Source: Caldifarciminota bacterium (GTDB lineage Bacteria; Hydrothermota; Tepidihabitantia; Tepidihabitantales; Tepidihabitantaceae). Taken from it: 32,684 bases of DNA. The stretch's first letter is position 1. Every line of letters begins with the position of its first letter. The position numbers were made by a program, and so were the translations under genes. The notes under the pieces were generated by a model. It saw only the letters and a list, made by a program, of their open reading frames with translations, did no database searches and was not told the origin of the DNA. Location: assembly GCA_026397595.1 (NCBI GenBank), contig JAPLUO010000006.1:1-32684 (forward strand), read 5' to 3'. This document shows positions 1 through 8,200 of the stretch, in pieces.

Positions 1-1
1 A

Positions 2-598
2 ATCATCTGCACCGCGGCCGGCGACCAGACCGACCCTCGGATTGTCACTGACGGAAGCAGCGGTGCCTTTATCACGTGGGACGACCACCGTGACACCGCA
101 AACTGTGACATCTACGCACAACGCATAGCTGCCGATGCCTCGATAAACTGGTCGGCAGAAGGCTATCCAATCTGCGCCGCGGACAGCAACCAGACCAACC
201 CGGCGATGACCAGCGACGGCAACCTCGGCGCCGTTGTCGCATGGCAGGACTATCGCAACGGCAACTGGGACATCTACACACAGGGGTTCGACATATCCGG
301 CACTGGGATCGAGATTGGGTCACGACCCATCAGGTCCGCGCTCTATCTCGGCCCGGCCTCTCCCAATCCATCAGCGGCCGCGGTCGGAATCTCCTACTCC
401 CTGCCGAAGTCCGGCGAGGTGGAATTGGCAGTGTACGACATTGTCGGGCATAAGGTGGCCACCCTGGCCGCGGGCGTGATGTCCGCGGGAAGACACGAGG
501 TCTCCTGGAACGGAGCTTCGGTTGCGGCCGGCGTGTATTTCTACCACCTCTCTTTCGAAGGTACGACCCGGACCAACCGGATGGCGGTCGTGCGGTAG
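2..598 (+). CDS. C-terminal part of a secreted repeat protein with FlgD-like/T9SS type A sorting domain
   Basis: The reading frame is open from the left edge, so this is the last ~198 residues of a longer exported protein. Two similar ~50-residue units are visible, each with a (T/N)DP/TNP...TWDDHR or AWQDYR core followed by DIYAQ or DIYTQ, like the repeats of large cell-surface proteins in FCB-type and candidate-phylum genomes. The last ~85 residues start at a PNPS motif, continue as beta strands (ELAVYDIVGHKV, then AGRHEVSWNG, then AAGVYFYHL) and end in MAVVR. This is the pattern of the FlgD-like Ig/por-secretion C-terminal domain (TIGR04183-like) used as an outer-membrane secretion and anchoring signal. 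The protein should be exported to the cell surface; its cargo function is outside the window. Stop is TAG at 596-598. Confidence 0.8.
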   Translation: MICTAAGDQTDPRIVTDGSSGAFITWDDHRDTANCDIYAQRIAADASINWSAEGYPICAADSNQTNPAMTSDGNLGAVVAWQDYRNGNWDIYTQGFDISGTGIEIGSRPIRSALYLGPASPNPSAAAVGISYSLPKSGEVELAVYDIVGHKVATLAAGVMSAGRHEVSWNGASVAAGVYFYHLSFEGTTRTNRMAVVR

Positions 599-607
599 GC
601 AGGTTTT

Positions 608-862
608 TTGAAGATAGTAGGAAAGCGAACCGAATCCATGACCAGGACCAGGATTGGGACCGTCACCAAGGCCAAGGTCTCGACTAACGGTGCGCTCCAG
701 GCTGCCCTGGAGCGCACCGAACGCGAGACAGTCGAGAAGGTGCTTGCGCGGGCCAATGGTAACGTTGCCGAGGCGGCCGCCAGATTGGGCATCTTGCGAA
801 CCAGCCTCTACCGAATCATGAAGCGCTGCGGAATCGCTGCTCAGTCTCGGGCATCTAATTAG
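608..862 (+). CDS. Small Fis-type helix-turn-helix protein (HTH_8)
   Basis: Residues ~35-78 match the C-terminal DNA-binding domain of Fis and NtrC-family activators: LERTERETVEKVL, then ANGNVAEAAARLGI as helix and turn, then TSLYRIMKRCGI as recognition helix. No receiver or AAA+ domain is present, so it is either a free-standing Fis-like DNA-binding protein or the surviving tail of a sigma54 activator. The TTG at 608 gives 84 aa; the in-frame ATG at 638 gives 74 aa and has an AGGAAAG upstream at a rather long spacing, so the start is uncertain. A perfect 14-bp hairpin (688-719) lies inside the gene. It starts 9 nt after the preceding surface-protein gene, which suggests co-transcription. Confidence 0.65.
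   Translation: MKIVGKRTESMTRTRIGTVTKAKVSTNGALQAALERTERETVEKVLARANGNVAEAAARLGILRTSLYRIMKRCGIAAQSRASN
688..719. repeat. Perfect 14-bp inverted repeat inside the HTH gene
   Basis: CGGTGCGCTCCAGG (688-701) is followed by the 4-nt loop CTGC and the exact reverse complement (706-719). In RNA this is a very stable hairpin in the 5' third of the HTH reading frame. No T-run follows, so it is not a standard terminator. It could act as an operator-like palindrome, a translation-slowing hairpin or a processing site; the sequence alone does not decide. Confidence 0.7.
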
Positions 863-1344
863 GTAATGGTACAAGACGCCGGCGTTCGCGTCCGCACAAA
901 GGCCCCGTGTCTCTTTAGGGATACACGCCCCCGCGCCGCAGGCGAATACCCAGTGCACTCTCACTTTCCCCTGTCTGCATGTCTCTTTGAAGATACAACC
1001 GTGGCGCTGCTGGGACAGCTCGCCTGCAACGGATCGCACACACAGAAGCGTAATGGCCTGGGCAGCACCACTATCGTGCCAGGGCTTACCATGGCACGCA
1101 ACGTGCAGTACTACCTTCAGGTTGAAGGGAATAAAAACACCTGGGGGCGACAGCGCGCAGTATCCACAGTGCGGTACTACGTTGTTCCACCACCATGCTT
1201 GCTGTCGCGTTCGCGGATGACCGTGAGACGGTCATCCAACGCCTACACGGGGTCGGCTGCGGTCGGAGAACCTACGCCTCCTAACCGGCGGCATGCCGAC
1301 CCCTCGAAAATTATCAACGGGAAGATGAGACGAGAGGATTGAAG
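863..1344. other. Gene-free region with operator-like repeats and hairpins
   Basis: No convincing coding sequence. It holds a pair of 18-bp pseudo-palindromes (908-925 and 980-997), a perfect 10-bp hairpin with a 3-nt loop (1215-1237, GGATGACCGT and its complement) and a 9-bp long-range inverted repeat (1249-1257 with 1295-1303, GGGGTCGGC). The last two lie just upstream of the barrel-like gene and could fold in its leader. No good TTGACA/TATAAT pair was seen here. Confidence 0.5.
908..997. promoter_or_regulatory. Pair of TGTCTC-N6-GATACA operator-like sites
   Basis: Two copies of TGTCTC-TTTRRR-GATACA lie at 908-925 and 980-997, start to start 72 bp apart. They differ at three central positions and both fit an imperfect palindrome TGTMTC-N6-GAKACA. 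Spaced, near-identical pseudo-palindromes in a non-coding region are typical of a dimeric regulator's operators. Which regulator binds is unknown; the HTH protein just upstream is only a neighbourhood candidate. Confidence 0.4.
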
Positions 1345-1359
1345 ATGAAAGGACAGGAC

Positions 1360-1860
1360 ATGAACCACAAAGTGATGACCGCGCTTGCCATCGCGGGCAT
1401 CTGCATCGGCGTTGCCGTCGCCCGGCCTCAGGGCCTCGGCTTGGGTCTTATGGGAGGCAACCCCTCCGGGCTCAGCCTCAAGGTCTGGACCGGCCCCCAC
1501 GTCGCGCTCGACGCCGGCCTGGGCTACTCCTTGTGGTACGGGTATGCGCCCAGCTTCCACGGGGACGTGCTGTGGCACACCAACAGCCTGCTGCAGTCGT
1601 CGGAGGATGGCTATCTACCGCTCTACATCGGCCTCGGTGCCCGCGTCGTGATGGCGGACAACGTGCATTACCCGGACATGAGAATCGGACTTCGGGTTCC
1701 GTTCGGGCTCGAGTACGTGTTCAACAACGTTCCAATCGGCCTGTTCATGGAAGTAGTCCCCACATTTGATGTGTCTGGAGTACCGCCGGACAGAGGGTTC
1801 TTCGGCCCCCAGGGGTCAGTCGGCTTCCGCTACTACTTCAGCGGGTCCTCGGAGTACTAG
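1360..1860 (+). CDS. Small outer-membrane beta-barrel-like protein
   Basis: The ATG at 1360 has AGGACAGG just upstream and gives MNHKVMTALAIAGICIGVAVA, a clean signal peptide ending before RPQG, and about 145 mature residues. ATG 1345 is an alternative start, also with a purine-rich upstream (GAGAGG). The mature part alternates glycine-rich turns with amphipathic strands (LSLKVWTGPHVALDAGLGYSL, then YIGLGARVVM, RIGLRVPFGLEYVF and GSVGFRYYF). This fits a small 8-strand-type outer-membrane barrel or a lipocalin-like periplasmic fold. No catalytic motif is seen. A strong hairpin at 1896-1927 follows it. Confidence 0.65.
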   Translation: MNHKVMTALAIAGICIGVAVARPQGLGLGLMGGNPSGLSLKVWTGPHVALDAGLGYSLWYGYAPSFHGDVLWHTNSLLQSSEDGYLPLYIGLGARVVMADNVHYPDMRIGLRVPFGLEYVFNNVPIGLFMEVVPTFDVSGVPPDRGFFGPQGSVGFRYYFSGSSEY

Positions 1861-1895
1861 ATGCGGGCAGTGCACTTGATGAGTGCTTCCGATAT

Positions 1896-1927
1896 GGGCA
1901 AACCCGGCGCCACGCCGGGATTTGCCC
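1896..1927 (+). terminator. Strong hairpin downstream of the barrel-like gene
   Basis: GGGCAAACCCGGCG (1896-1909), loop CCA, then CGCCGGG, one bulged A (1920) and TTTGCCC (1921-1927): a 14-bp stem with a single bulge. It sits 35 nt after the stop codon of the barrel-like gene and 43 nt before the next start. No U-run follows, so it may act as a terminator, an mRNA-stabilising hairpin or an attenuator. Confidence 0.5.
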
Positions 1928-1970
1928 GCAGGCTGCAGGCAAGCTCGAAATGTTGAAAGGCAGGTAAGGT

Positions 1971-2120
1971 ATGTTCTGGACAATAGCAGTCGTCCTTCTC
2001 GTACTGTGGGCGCTGGGATTCTTCGCGTTCCACATCGGCGGCGGCCTGATTCACATCCTGATTGTAATCGCGCTCATCGTGATCATCTATCGGCTGGTGA
2101 CGGGCAGGAGAATCGACTGA
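1971..2120 (+). CDS. Lmo0937-like small membrane protein (49 aa)
   Basis: This gene encodes 49 residues starting MFWTIAVVLLVLWALGFF, then HIGGGLIHILIVIALIVIIYRL and a short basic tail TGRRID. Two membrane segments flank a conserved H-x-GGG-x-(I/V)-H turn. The order and the GG-LIH signature are those of the Lmo0937/DUF5670 family of ~50-aa membrane proteins, which commonly sit beside stress-type envelope genes. AAGG-rich sequence precedes the ATG. Its biochemical role is not known. Downstream are an ElaB/YqjD-like and a YqjE-like gene in the same direction, so the three probably form one envelope-stress module. Confidence 0.8.
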   Translation: MFWTIAVVLLVLWALGFFAFHIGGGLIHILIVIALIVIIYRLVTGRRID

Positions 2121-2207
2121 GCGTGAAGAACGCGGCGAGCTTGAACGAGTTGTCGCTGAATCAGTGGAGAAAATAGAGAGTCAAACAATCAAATGAAGGA
2201 GCAAATT

Positions 2208-2522
2208 ATGTCACACACAGCAGCCAGTAATGAGAAACTGAACGAAGCGTTGGGCCATTTGAATGAGGCCGCCAAAGAAAGCCGCGAGGAACTGCAGGCA
2301 CTGCTCGCCAATGGGTACACCGACTTGAAGGCAGCGATCGGCAGCGCTGCACATACTTCCGCCGACTGGGTAAAGGAAAAGGGTCAGGAAGCGGGCGAGA
2401 CGGCCACGCTGGCCGCCTCAACCGTTGACCACTCGGTGCGCAAGCACCCCTGGTACTACATCGGTGGCGCGGCGCTGGGCGGCCTGGTCCTCGGGCTCCT
2501 CATCAGTGGTCGACGGCAGTAG
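2208..2522 (+). CDS. ElaB/YqjD-like (DUF883) tail-anchored protein
   Basis: The start at 2208 is chosen because AAGGAG lies 6-7 nt upstream; ATG 2193 would place that box inside the gene. The 104-aa product has a long Ala/Glu-rich amphipathic helical region (residues ~8-70, coiled-coil-like), the family signature VRKHPW at 77-82, then one glycine-rich membrane segment (84-100) and a GRRQ basic tail. That order matches the ElaB/YqjD/DUF883 family, tail-anchored inner-membrane proteins known in E. coli to bind stationary-phase ribosomes. The next gene encodes the YqjE-like partner 12 nt downstream, as in the E. coli yqjD-yqjE pair. Confidence 0.82.
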   Translation: MSHTAASNEKLNEALGHLNEAAKESREELQALLANGYTDLKAAIGSAAHTSADWVKEKGQEAGETATLAASTVDHSVRKHPWYYIGGAALGGLVLGLLISGRRQ

Positions 2523-2534
2523 ACAAGTCGAGGC

Positions 2535-2903
2535 ATGAAGTTCATCCTGGGAATCATATCAGCGCTGTTCAGCCGCTGGATGGACCGCGTGCTCTACAGC
2601 CTCAAGGTCGAGGCGGCCGTGGTCTATGTCGCCGGGGTCAGGAAGGCACGTCAGGCATTCATGGCCCTGCTCGGCCTGGCTGTTTTCCTGCTGCTGGCGC
2701 TGAGCGGGTTCGTGCTCATCCACGTCGCGCTCTTCGCATGGCTGCCCTGGAGCCTGCCGGCCAAGGCACTGGTACTCCTGATTCTCGGCGTGCTCTATCT
2801 CGGTGGCGGGCTCGCGGTCGTTATCGGACTCAGTTCCGACCGGACATGGATGAGATTCGCCAACGTGGACCGTGTCCTCGCCGGCCTATTGCCCCGAAGA
2901 TAG
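2535..2903 (+). CDS. YqjE-like phage-holin-superfamily membrane protein
   Basis: This 122-aa product has an amphipathic N-terminus (RWMDRVLYSLKVEAAVVYVAGVRKARQ) followed by two hydrophobic hairpin segments at ~42-66 and ~75-98, the layout of the YqjE/holin III superfamily. It follows the YqjD-like gene by 12 nt with only a weak GAGG before the ATG, so its translation is probably coupled. The role in the family is not settled; the pairing suggests a membrane-associated complex with the YqjD-like protein. Non-coding sequence of ~140 nt follows before the OmpA-family gene. Confidence 0.65.
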   Translation: MKFILGIISALFSRWMDRVLYSLKVEAAVVYVAGVRKARQAFMALLGLAVFLLLALSGFVLIHVALFAWLPWSLPAKALVLLILGVLYLGGGLAVVIGLSSDRTWMRFANVDRVLAGLLPRR

Positions 2904-3046
2904 CTGATGACATCCCATGCATCGCGTCGCCCTTTGGTGAAGTCAGACTGCAAGCCGGTTGAAATGGAAGACCGGCCACAGTGACATTGCGACAACATAA
3001 ATCCGTCAGGTACATACAGCGGCTCAGAGGAGCCACAGGAGGAATA

Positions 3047-5053
3047 GTGAGAGTAAGAGTGTCCGTACTGGCACTGCTGATGGCAGTGCTTCCCGCGCTC
3101 GTGTTCGCATACCCGGGCTTCGGTGGCGGGAGAGGATTGCTGCGCGTCCAGAACGCGCTCGTGGAAGACGAAGCCGGACTGACCATATCGGCCCACGCAC
3201 TCGGACGCAACGCGATATTCAATAGCCCGACGAATATCTACCAGGAAGGCTACAAAGGATGGGTCCTGGACCTGATTGCGCCGGAGCTGAGCTACGCGCC
3301 GGTTGTCAACAAGTATTTCGGCGTGGAGGTGTTCGGCTCGTGGGGCGGGGTCTTCCAGACACCGACGAGGCCTAACAGTAACAAGTTCACGATGGGCACG
3401 CACGACCTCAAAGCCGGCGGCAAGGTATCCATACCGATTGTGCCGGTTCTGAAAGTGGGCTTCACCAGCTCCTACACGTTCATGTCAGGCAGAAACGACA
3501 CAAACGAAGTGTGGTGGCTCGACAAGTACGCGCTGCCGCAAGCGGGCGATCCGAATCTCCCTCCTGGTGTCGCCAGATCGAAGCTCTCCTGGACCGGCCT
3601 CGTGACCCTGCAGCTTCAGGACGTGCTGGCGACCGCGCCCAACCTCATGTTCAACTACGGCAAGATCAATGAGGAAACCCGGTACGGCATGGGGGTGGAA
3701 CTGGCCGGCCGCGCCTTCGCGCTGTTCGGGGAATTCCTCTCGCGGCAGCCGCCGGGATCCAAAGGCATGTTCGATCTCAGCAAGACCGGCACTGGCGGCC
3801 ACATCTACATCACTCCCGGCGTCGTGTTCGGCAACGTCAGCGATGTCGCGGTGAAGGCCGCATACTCGTTCGCTATGGGCGACCACTCCAACAACGAGTT
3901 GATAGGTGGCATCATCATCGGAACGGGGTTCGGCGCGCGCCCGAAGGCCGAGTACGGCACGATTACCGGTACGGTTACCGATGAGAAGACCGGCGCGGCG
4001 CTCGCCGCGAACGTCGGGTTCCCGGAGAACCCGAAAATGGCAGACATCGCGACCCAGGCGAGTTCCGGCGTCTTCAAGGCGCGCAAGGTGCCTGTGGGCT
4101 CAGTAACCGTTGAGGCCAGCGCTGATGGCTACCAGAAGCAGACCGTGCCGATCGCGGTCGAGAACAATAAGGTCTCCGAGTACGCCTTCAAGCTGCGGCC
4201 GCTCAAGACCTACGGCACTATCGCCGGTACCGTCCTTAACGCTGTAACCAGCGCACCGATGGCCGCCCGCATCGAGTTCCCCGGCTCCCAGATTCAGTCG
4301 ACCAACTCCGACGCCTCCGCCGGCGCGTTCAAGGTCGCCAGGGTTGAGACCGGCGTCTACACCGTGACCGCGAGCGCCGACAAGTACATCAAGGCGACCG
4401 TCACCCTGGCGGTCGAGGACGGCAAGCTGGCTGTCGCAACGTTCAAGCTCACGCCGGCCGCGGGCGCAGTCACAGTCACCGGCAAGGTCTACGATAAGAA
4501 GACGAACGCCCCGCTATCGGCCACAGTCGCGTTCAACGACGCCGTGGTCACCACCGATCCGGCGACCGGCGTCTACAAGGCCCAGTTGAACCCCGGCTCC
4601 TACACGGTCGTGGTCGAGTCGAAAGACTACGTGAAGCAGACCGCTGCGCTCATCATCGAGAAAGACAAGCCGCTCGTGCGTGACTTCGCAATGCTCAAGG
4701 TAGGCATGTCAATCACGCTCAGGGGTATCTACTTCGACTTCGACAAGTCGACCATCAAGCCCGAGTCGCGGCCGGCCCTCGAGGACGCCGCCAAGATGCT
4801 CAATGAGAACCCGACCATCAACGTCGAGATCCAGGGCCACACCGACAGCAAGGGCTCGGACTCGTACAACCTGTCGCTGTCCGACCGGCGGGCCGCCTCA
4901 GTGGTCGCTTACCTCACGCAGAACCTCGGCATCGACCGCTCGCGCCTGACCTCCCGTGGTTACGGTGAGAGCCAGCCGATTGCCACGAACGACACCGACG
5001 CCGGCCGGGCCTTGAACCGCCGGGTCGAGTTCATGATCCTCGGCGAGAAGTAG
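3047..5053 (+). CDS. Large OmpA-family outer-membrane protein with three carboxypeptidase-regulatory-like domains
   Basis: The GTG at 3047 is the likely start: AGGAGG (3037-3042) lies 4 nt upstream, and it yields a signal peptide (RVRVSVLALLMAVLPALVFA) ending before YPGFGGG. An upstream in-frame GTG at 2981 lacks these. The 668-aa product has an N-terminal barrel-like region to ~300 and three ~85-residue domains starting at ~303, 389 and 475. Each domain begins (T)(I/V)xGxV and ends in a (G/S)xxxVxVxxxxYxKxT unit, as in carboxypeptidase D regulatory-like/PEGA folds. An OmpA C-terminal domain (560-668) has FDFDKSTIKPES, GHTDSKGSDSYN and LSDRRAASV. The conserved TD and RRA residues are those that bind diaminopimelate in peptidoglycan. 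It should tether the outer membrane to the wall. Confidence 0.85.
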   Translation: MRVRVSVLALLMAVLPALVFAYPGFGGGRGLLRVQNALVEDEAGLTISAHALGRNAIFNSPTNIYQEGYKGWVLDLIAPELSYAPVVNKYFGVEVFGSWGGVFQTPTRPNSNKFTMGTHDLKAGGKVSIPIVPVLKVGFTSSYTFMSGRNDTNEVWWLDKYALPQAGDPNLPPGVARSKLSWTGLVTLQLQDVLATAPNLMFNYGKINEETRYGMGVELAGRAFALFGEFLSRQPPGSKGMFDLSKTGTGGHIYITPGVVFGNVSDVAVKAAYSFAMGDHSNNELIGGIIIGTGFGARPKAEYGTITGTVTDEKTGAALAANVGFPENPKMADIATQASSGVFKARKVPVGSVTVEASADGYQKQTVPIAVENNKVSEYAFKLRPLKTYGTIAGTVLNAVTSAPMAARIEFPGSQIQSTNSDASAGAFKVARVETGVYTVTASADKYIKATVTLAVEDGKLAVATFKLTPAAGAVTVTGKVYDKKTNAPLSATVAFNDAVVTTDPATGVYKAQLNPGSYTVVVESKDYVKQTAALIIEKDKPLVRDFAMLKVGMSITLRGIYFDFDKSTIKPESRPALEDAAKMLNENPTINVEIQGHTDSKGSDSYNLSLSDRRAASVVAYLTQNLGIDRSRLTSRGYGESQPIATNDTDAGRALNRRVEFMILGEK

Positions 5054-5071
5054 CAGCAGGACCGAGTTATC

Positions 5072-5103
5072 GAAAGGGGAGGCTCCGGCCTCCCCTTTCT
5101 GTT
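5072..5103 (+). terminator. Rho-independent terminator after the OmpA-family gene
   Basis: GAAAGGGGAGGC (5072-5083), loop TCCG, then GCCTCCCCTTTC (5088-5099) form a perfect 12-bp stem, followed by TGTT. It lies 18 nt after the stop codon and separates the envelope block from the restriction-modification island. Confidence 0.8.
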
Positions 5104-5173
5104 CGTACGCCTCGCCGCGGTTCCTCGCTCCCTCCGCTCGCGCGCTCGACCGCCGGGCGGCCTCCTTTTCCTC

Positions 5174-5201
5174 TTGACTTCCGTCGCTTCTTTGGCACAC
5201 T
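5174..5201 (+). promoter_or_regulatory. Weak candidate promoter of the restriction-modification gene
   Basis: TTGACT (5174-5179) is followed after 16 nt by CACACT (5196-5201), 6 nt before the ATG at 5208. The -35 box is good and the -10 is poor (3 of 6). The placement matches the near-leaderless promoters seen elsewhere in this window, and the gene has no Shine-Dalgarno sequence, but the assignment is tentative. Confidence 0.3.
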
Positions 5202-5207
5202 TCGGTT

Positions 5208-8200
5208 ATGCTGGATAAGCGGCCCGAGGCGATTCAGGCGTATCTTGTGGCGCTCCGTCGCGCGCTCGCGCGTGGCGACTCGACCGAACACACCCACCGG
5301 TCCGCGCTGATAGACCTCGTTCACTCGCTGGTGAAGGGCGTGCACTGCGTGAACGAACCCAAGGGCCTGAAGCACGGCCATCCCGACATCAAAGTCACGC
5401 TGGGCGAGACGCCGATCGGCTACATCGAGACCAAAGACATCGGGCTCGACCTTGCCGAGATAACCGAGTCGGCCCAACTCCGGCGCTACCTGCGAGAGAT
5501 TCCCAACCTCCTGCTCACCGACTACCTTACGTTCATCTGGTTCGAGAACGGCCACGAGCGGACGCGGGCGAGCCTCGCGGTGCTTGCGGGCAAGGACAAG
5601 CTGCGCGCGGTCGAAGGCCAGGTTGCCGCCCTCGCCGACCTGCTCGTCGAATTCTGCCGGGCCGAACTCAAGACAATCGCCAGCCCGAAAGAACTGGCCC
5701 AGCGCATGGCCAGCCTTGCCCGCATGACCCGCCGCCTCATCGCCGAGGCGCTGGCCGCCGAACCCGCGACCGGCGACCTTCACGCCCAACTCAAGGCCTT
5801 CCGCGAAGTGCTCCTGCCCGACATCGACGAGACCAAGTTCGCGGACATGTACGCCCAGACCATCTGCTACGGCCTGTTCGCGGGCATCTGCAACTCCAAG
5901 TTTCCCCAGGCCTTTGCCCGCGAGAACGCGGCCGACAACCTGCCGCCGACCAACCCGTTCCTGCGCCAACTCTTCCATCACATCGTCGGCCCGGAACTGA
6001 ACGAGAAGGTCAGAAGCGCGGTGGACCAGATTGTCTTCCTGCTGCGCCACGCCGACGTGCAGGCAATCCTCCAAGACTTCGGCAAGCGCACCCGCAAAGA
6101 AGACCCGGTCGTCCACTTCTACGAAACGTTCCTCGCCGAGTACGACCCCAAACTCCGCAAGAGCCGCGGCGTCTACTACACGCCCGAGCCGATAGTCTCG
6201 TTCATCGTCCGTTCCGTTGACCACCTGCTCAAGACGAAGTTCAACAAGCCGATGGGCGTAGCCGACCCGGCCGTGTTGACCCTTGACCCGGCAACCGGCA
6301 CTGCGACCTTCCTCCATGCCGACGTGAAGCTCATCTACGAGCGGGTCTGTGAGCACGGCCAGTACGGTACGTGGTCCGGCTACGTCCGCGACAACCTCCT
6401 GCCGCGCATCTTCGGCTTCGAACTCCTGATGGCTCCGTACGCCGTCGCGCACCTCAAACTCGGCCTGCTCCTGCAGGAAACCGGCTACGACTTCAGCTCC
6501 GACGAACGCCTCGGCATCTTCCTGACCAATACCCTTGAAGAGGCGGCCAAGAAGTCAGATATGCTCTTCGCCCAGTGGATTTCCGAAGAATCCAACGCCG
6601 CCTCGACTATCAAGAAAGACAAGCCTGTCATGGTCGTCTTCGGCAACCCGCCCTACTCAGGACACTCCGCCAACAAGGGCGACTGGATACGCGGCCTCGT
6701 GCGCGACTACTACTTCGTGGACGGTCAGCCCTTGGGCGAGCGCAACCCGAAGTGGCTACAGGACGATTACGTGAAGTTCATCCGCTGGGGCCAGTGGCGC
6801 ATAGAGAAAACTGGTGCCGGCATCCTCGCCTACATCACCAACAACGGCTATCTCGACAACCCGACCTTCCGCGGTATGCGCCAGCAGTTGATGCAAGCAT
6901 TCACAGAAATCTACATCCTCGACCTGCATGGCAACAGCAAGAAGAAGGAGACCGCGCCAGACGGTAGCAAGGACGAGAACGTCTTTGACATCCAGCAGGG
7001 CGTCTGCATCGGCATCTTCGTCAAGGAACCCGGCAAGACCGGTCCGGCACAGGTGTATCATGCCGACCTCTATGGAGACCGACAGAGCAAGTACAAGTTC
7101 CTGCTCTCCGAAGACATTGCCTCGGTGAATTGGACGAAGCTAACGCCTTCCTCGCCAACGTATCTATTCGTACCTCAGGACGAACGCCGCAGAGCAGAGT
7201 ACGAGACCGCCTGGAAGATATCGGACGTCATGCCCGCGTCGAGCGTGGGAGTCGTCACTGCCCGCGATGAACTGACAATTGCCTGGAGCGCCGACGAGAT
7301 GTGGCGACGCGTCAACGACTTCGTCGGCCTGCCACCGGAGGCCGCACGAGAGAAGTTCCAGCTTGGGCCGGATGTCCGCGACTGGAAAGTGACCCTCGCC
7401 CAGGCGGACATCCGGGACAGCGGGCCAAGTCGTGCCAAACTGGCCCGCATCCTCTACCGCCCATTCGATGTGCGACACACCTACTACACCGGCCGAACGC
7501 GCGGGTTCATCTGTATGCCTCGGCCGGAGAACATGTCTCACATGCTGGCTCGTGCGAATCTTGGGTTGGTGTCAGCGAGGAGCAATAGGTCAGAGTCTCC
7601 CGATCACTTCTTGTGCTCGCGAGAAATCACGGAAGCCAAGACTGGCGAGTCTACGACACAATCCTGCACGTTTCCGCTCTACGTCTACTCCGTCGTTGGA
7701 CGCAAAGGAGAGCAGCGACGGCTGGAAGACACTGAGCTGTCGCCGTGGCCGGCGGGGAAGAATGGGCGGAGGCCGAATCTGAGTCCGAAGTTCGTCGCGG
7801 AGATGGAGGCGAAGCTGGGGCTGAGGTTCGTGCCAGAGGGAGCCGAAGGCTCTTTGGAGTGCGGCAGCAAAGCTGCCGCTTTGTCCCCGTCGCGCTCCAC
7901 CGGAAAAGCGGGAGCTGCGCTCCCGCAGTCCAAAGACGTGTTCACGCCGGAAGACGTGTTCGACTACATCTACGCCGTGTTCCATTCTCCGACGTATCGG
8001 AAGCGGTACGCCGAGTTCCTGAAGATCGACTTCCCGCGCGTGCCGCTGACTTCGGACAAGAAGCTGTTCTGGAAGCTCGTCGCGCTTGGCCGCGAGTTGG
8101 TCGCCCTGCACCTGCTGGAATCGCCCAAGGTCAACGACTTCGTGACCAGGTTCACGGTCAAAGGCAGCGACACGGTCGGAAAGGTACAGTACACGCCCTC

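Noticed and set aside
866-1342. 158-aa open frame on the + strand between the HTH and barrel-like genes
   Set aside because: No ribosome site, irregular composition with no helix or strand pattern, and it contains the operator-like repeats and hairpins.
5067-6452. 461-aa open frame on the - strand
   Set aside because: It is the reverse shadow of the restriction-modification gene, whose motifs are unmistakable on the + strand.
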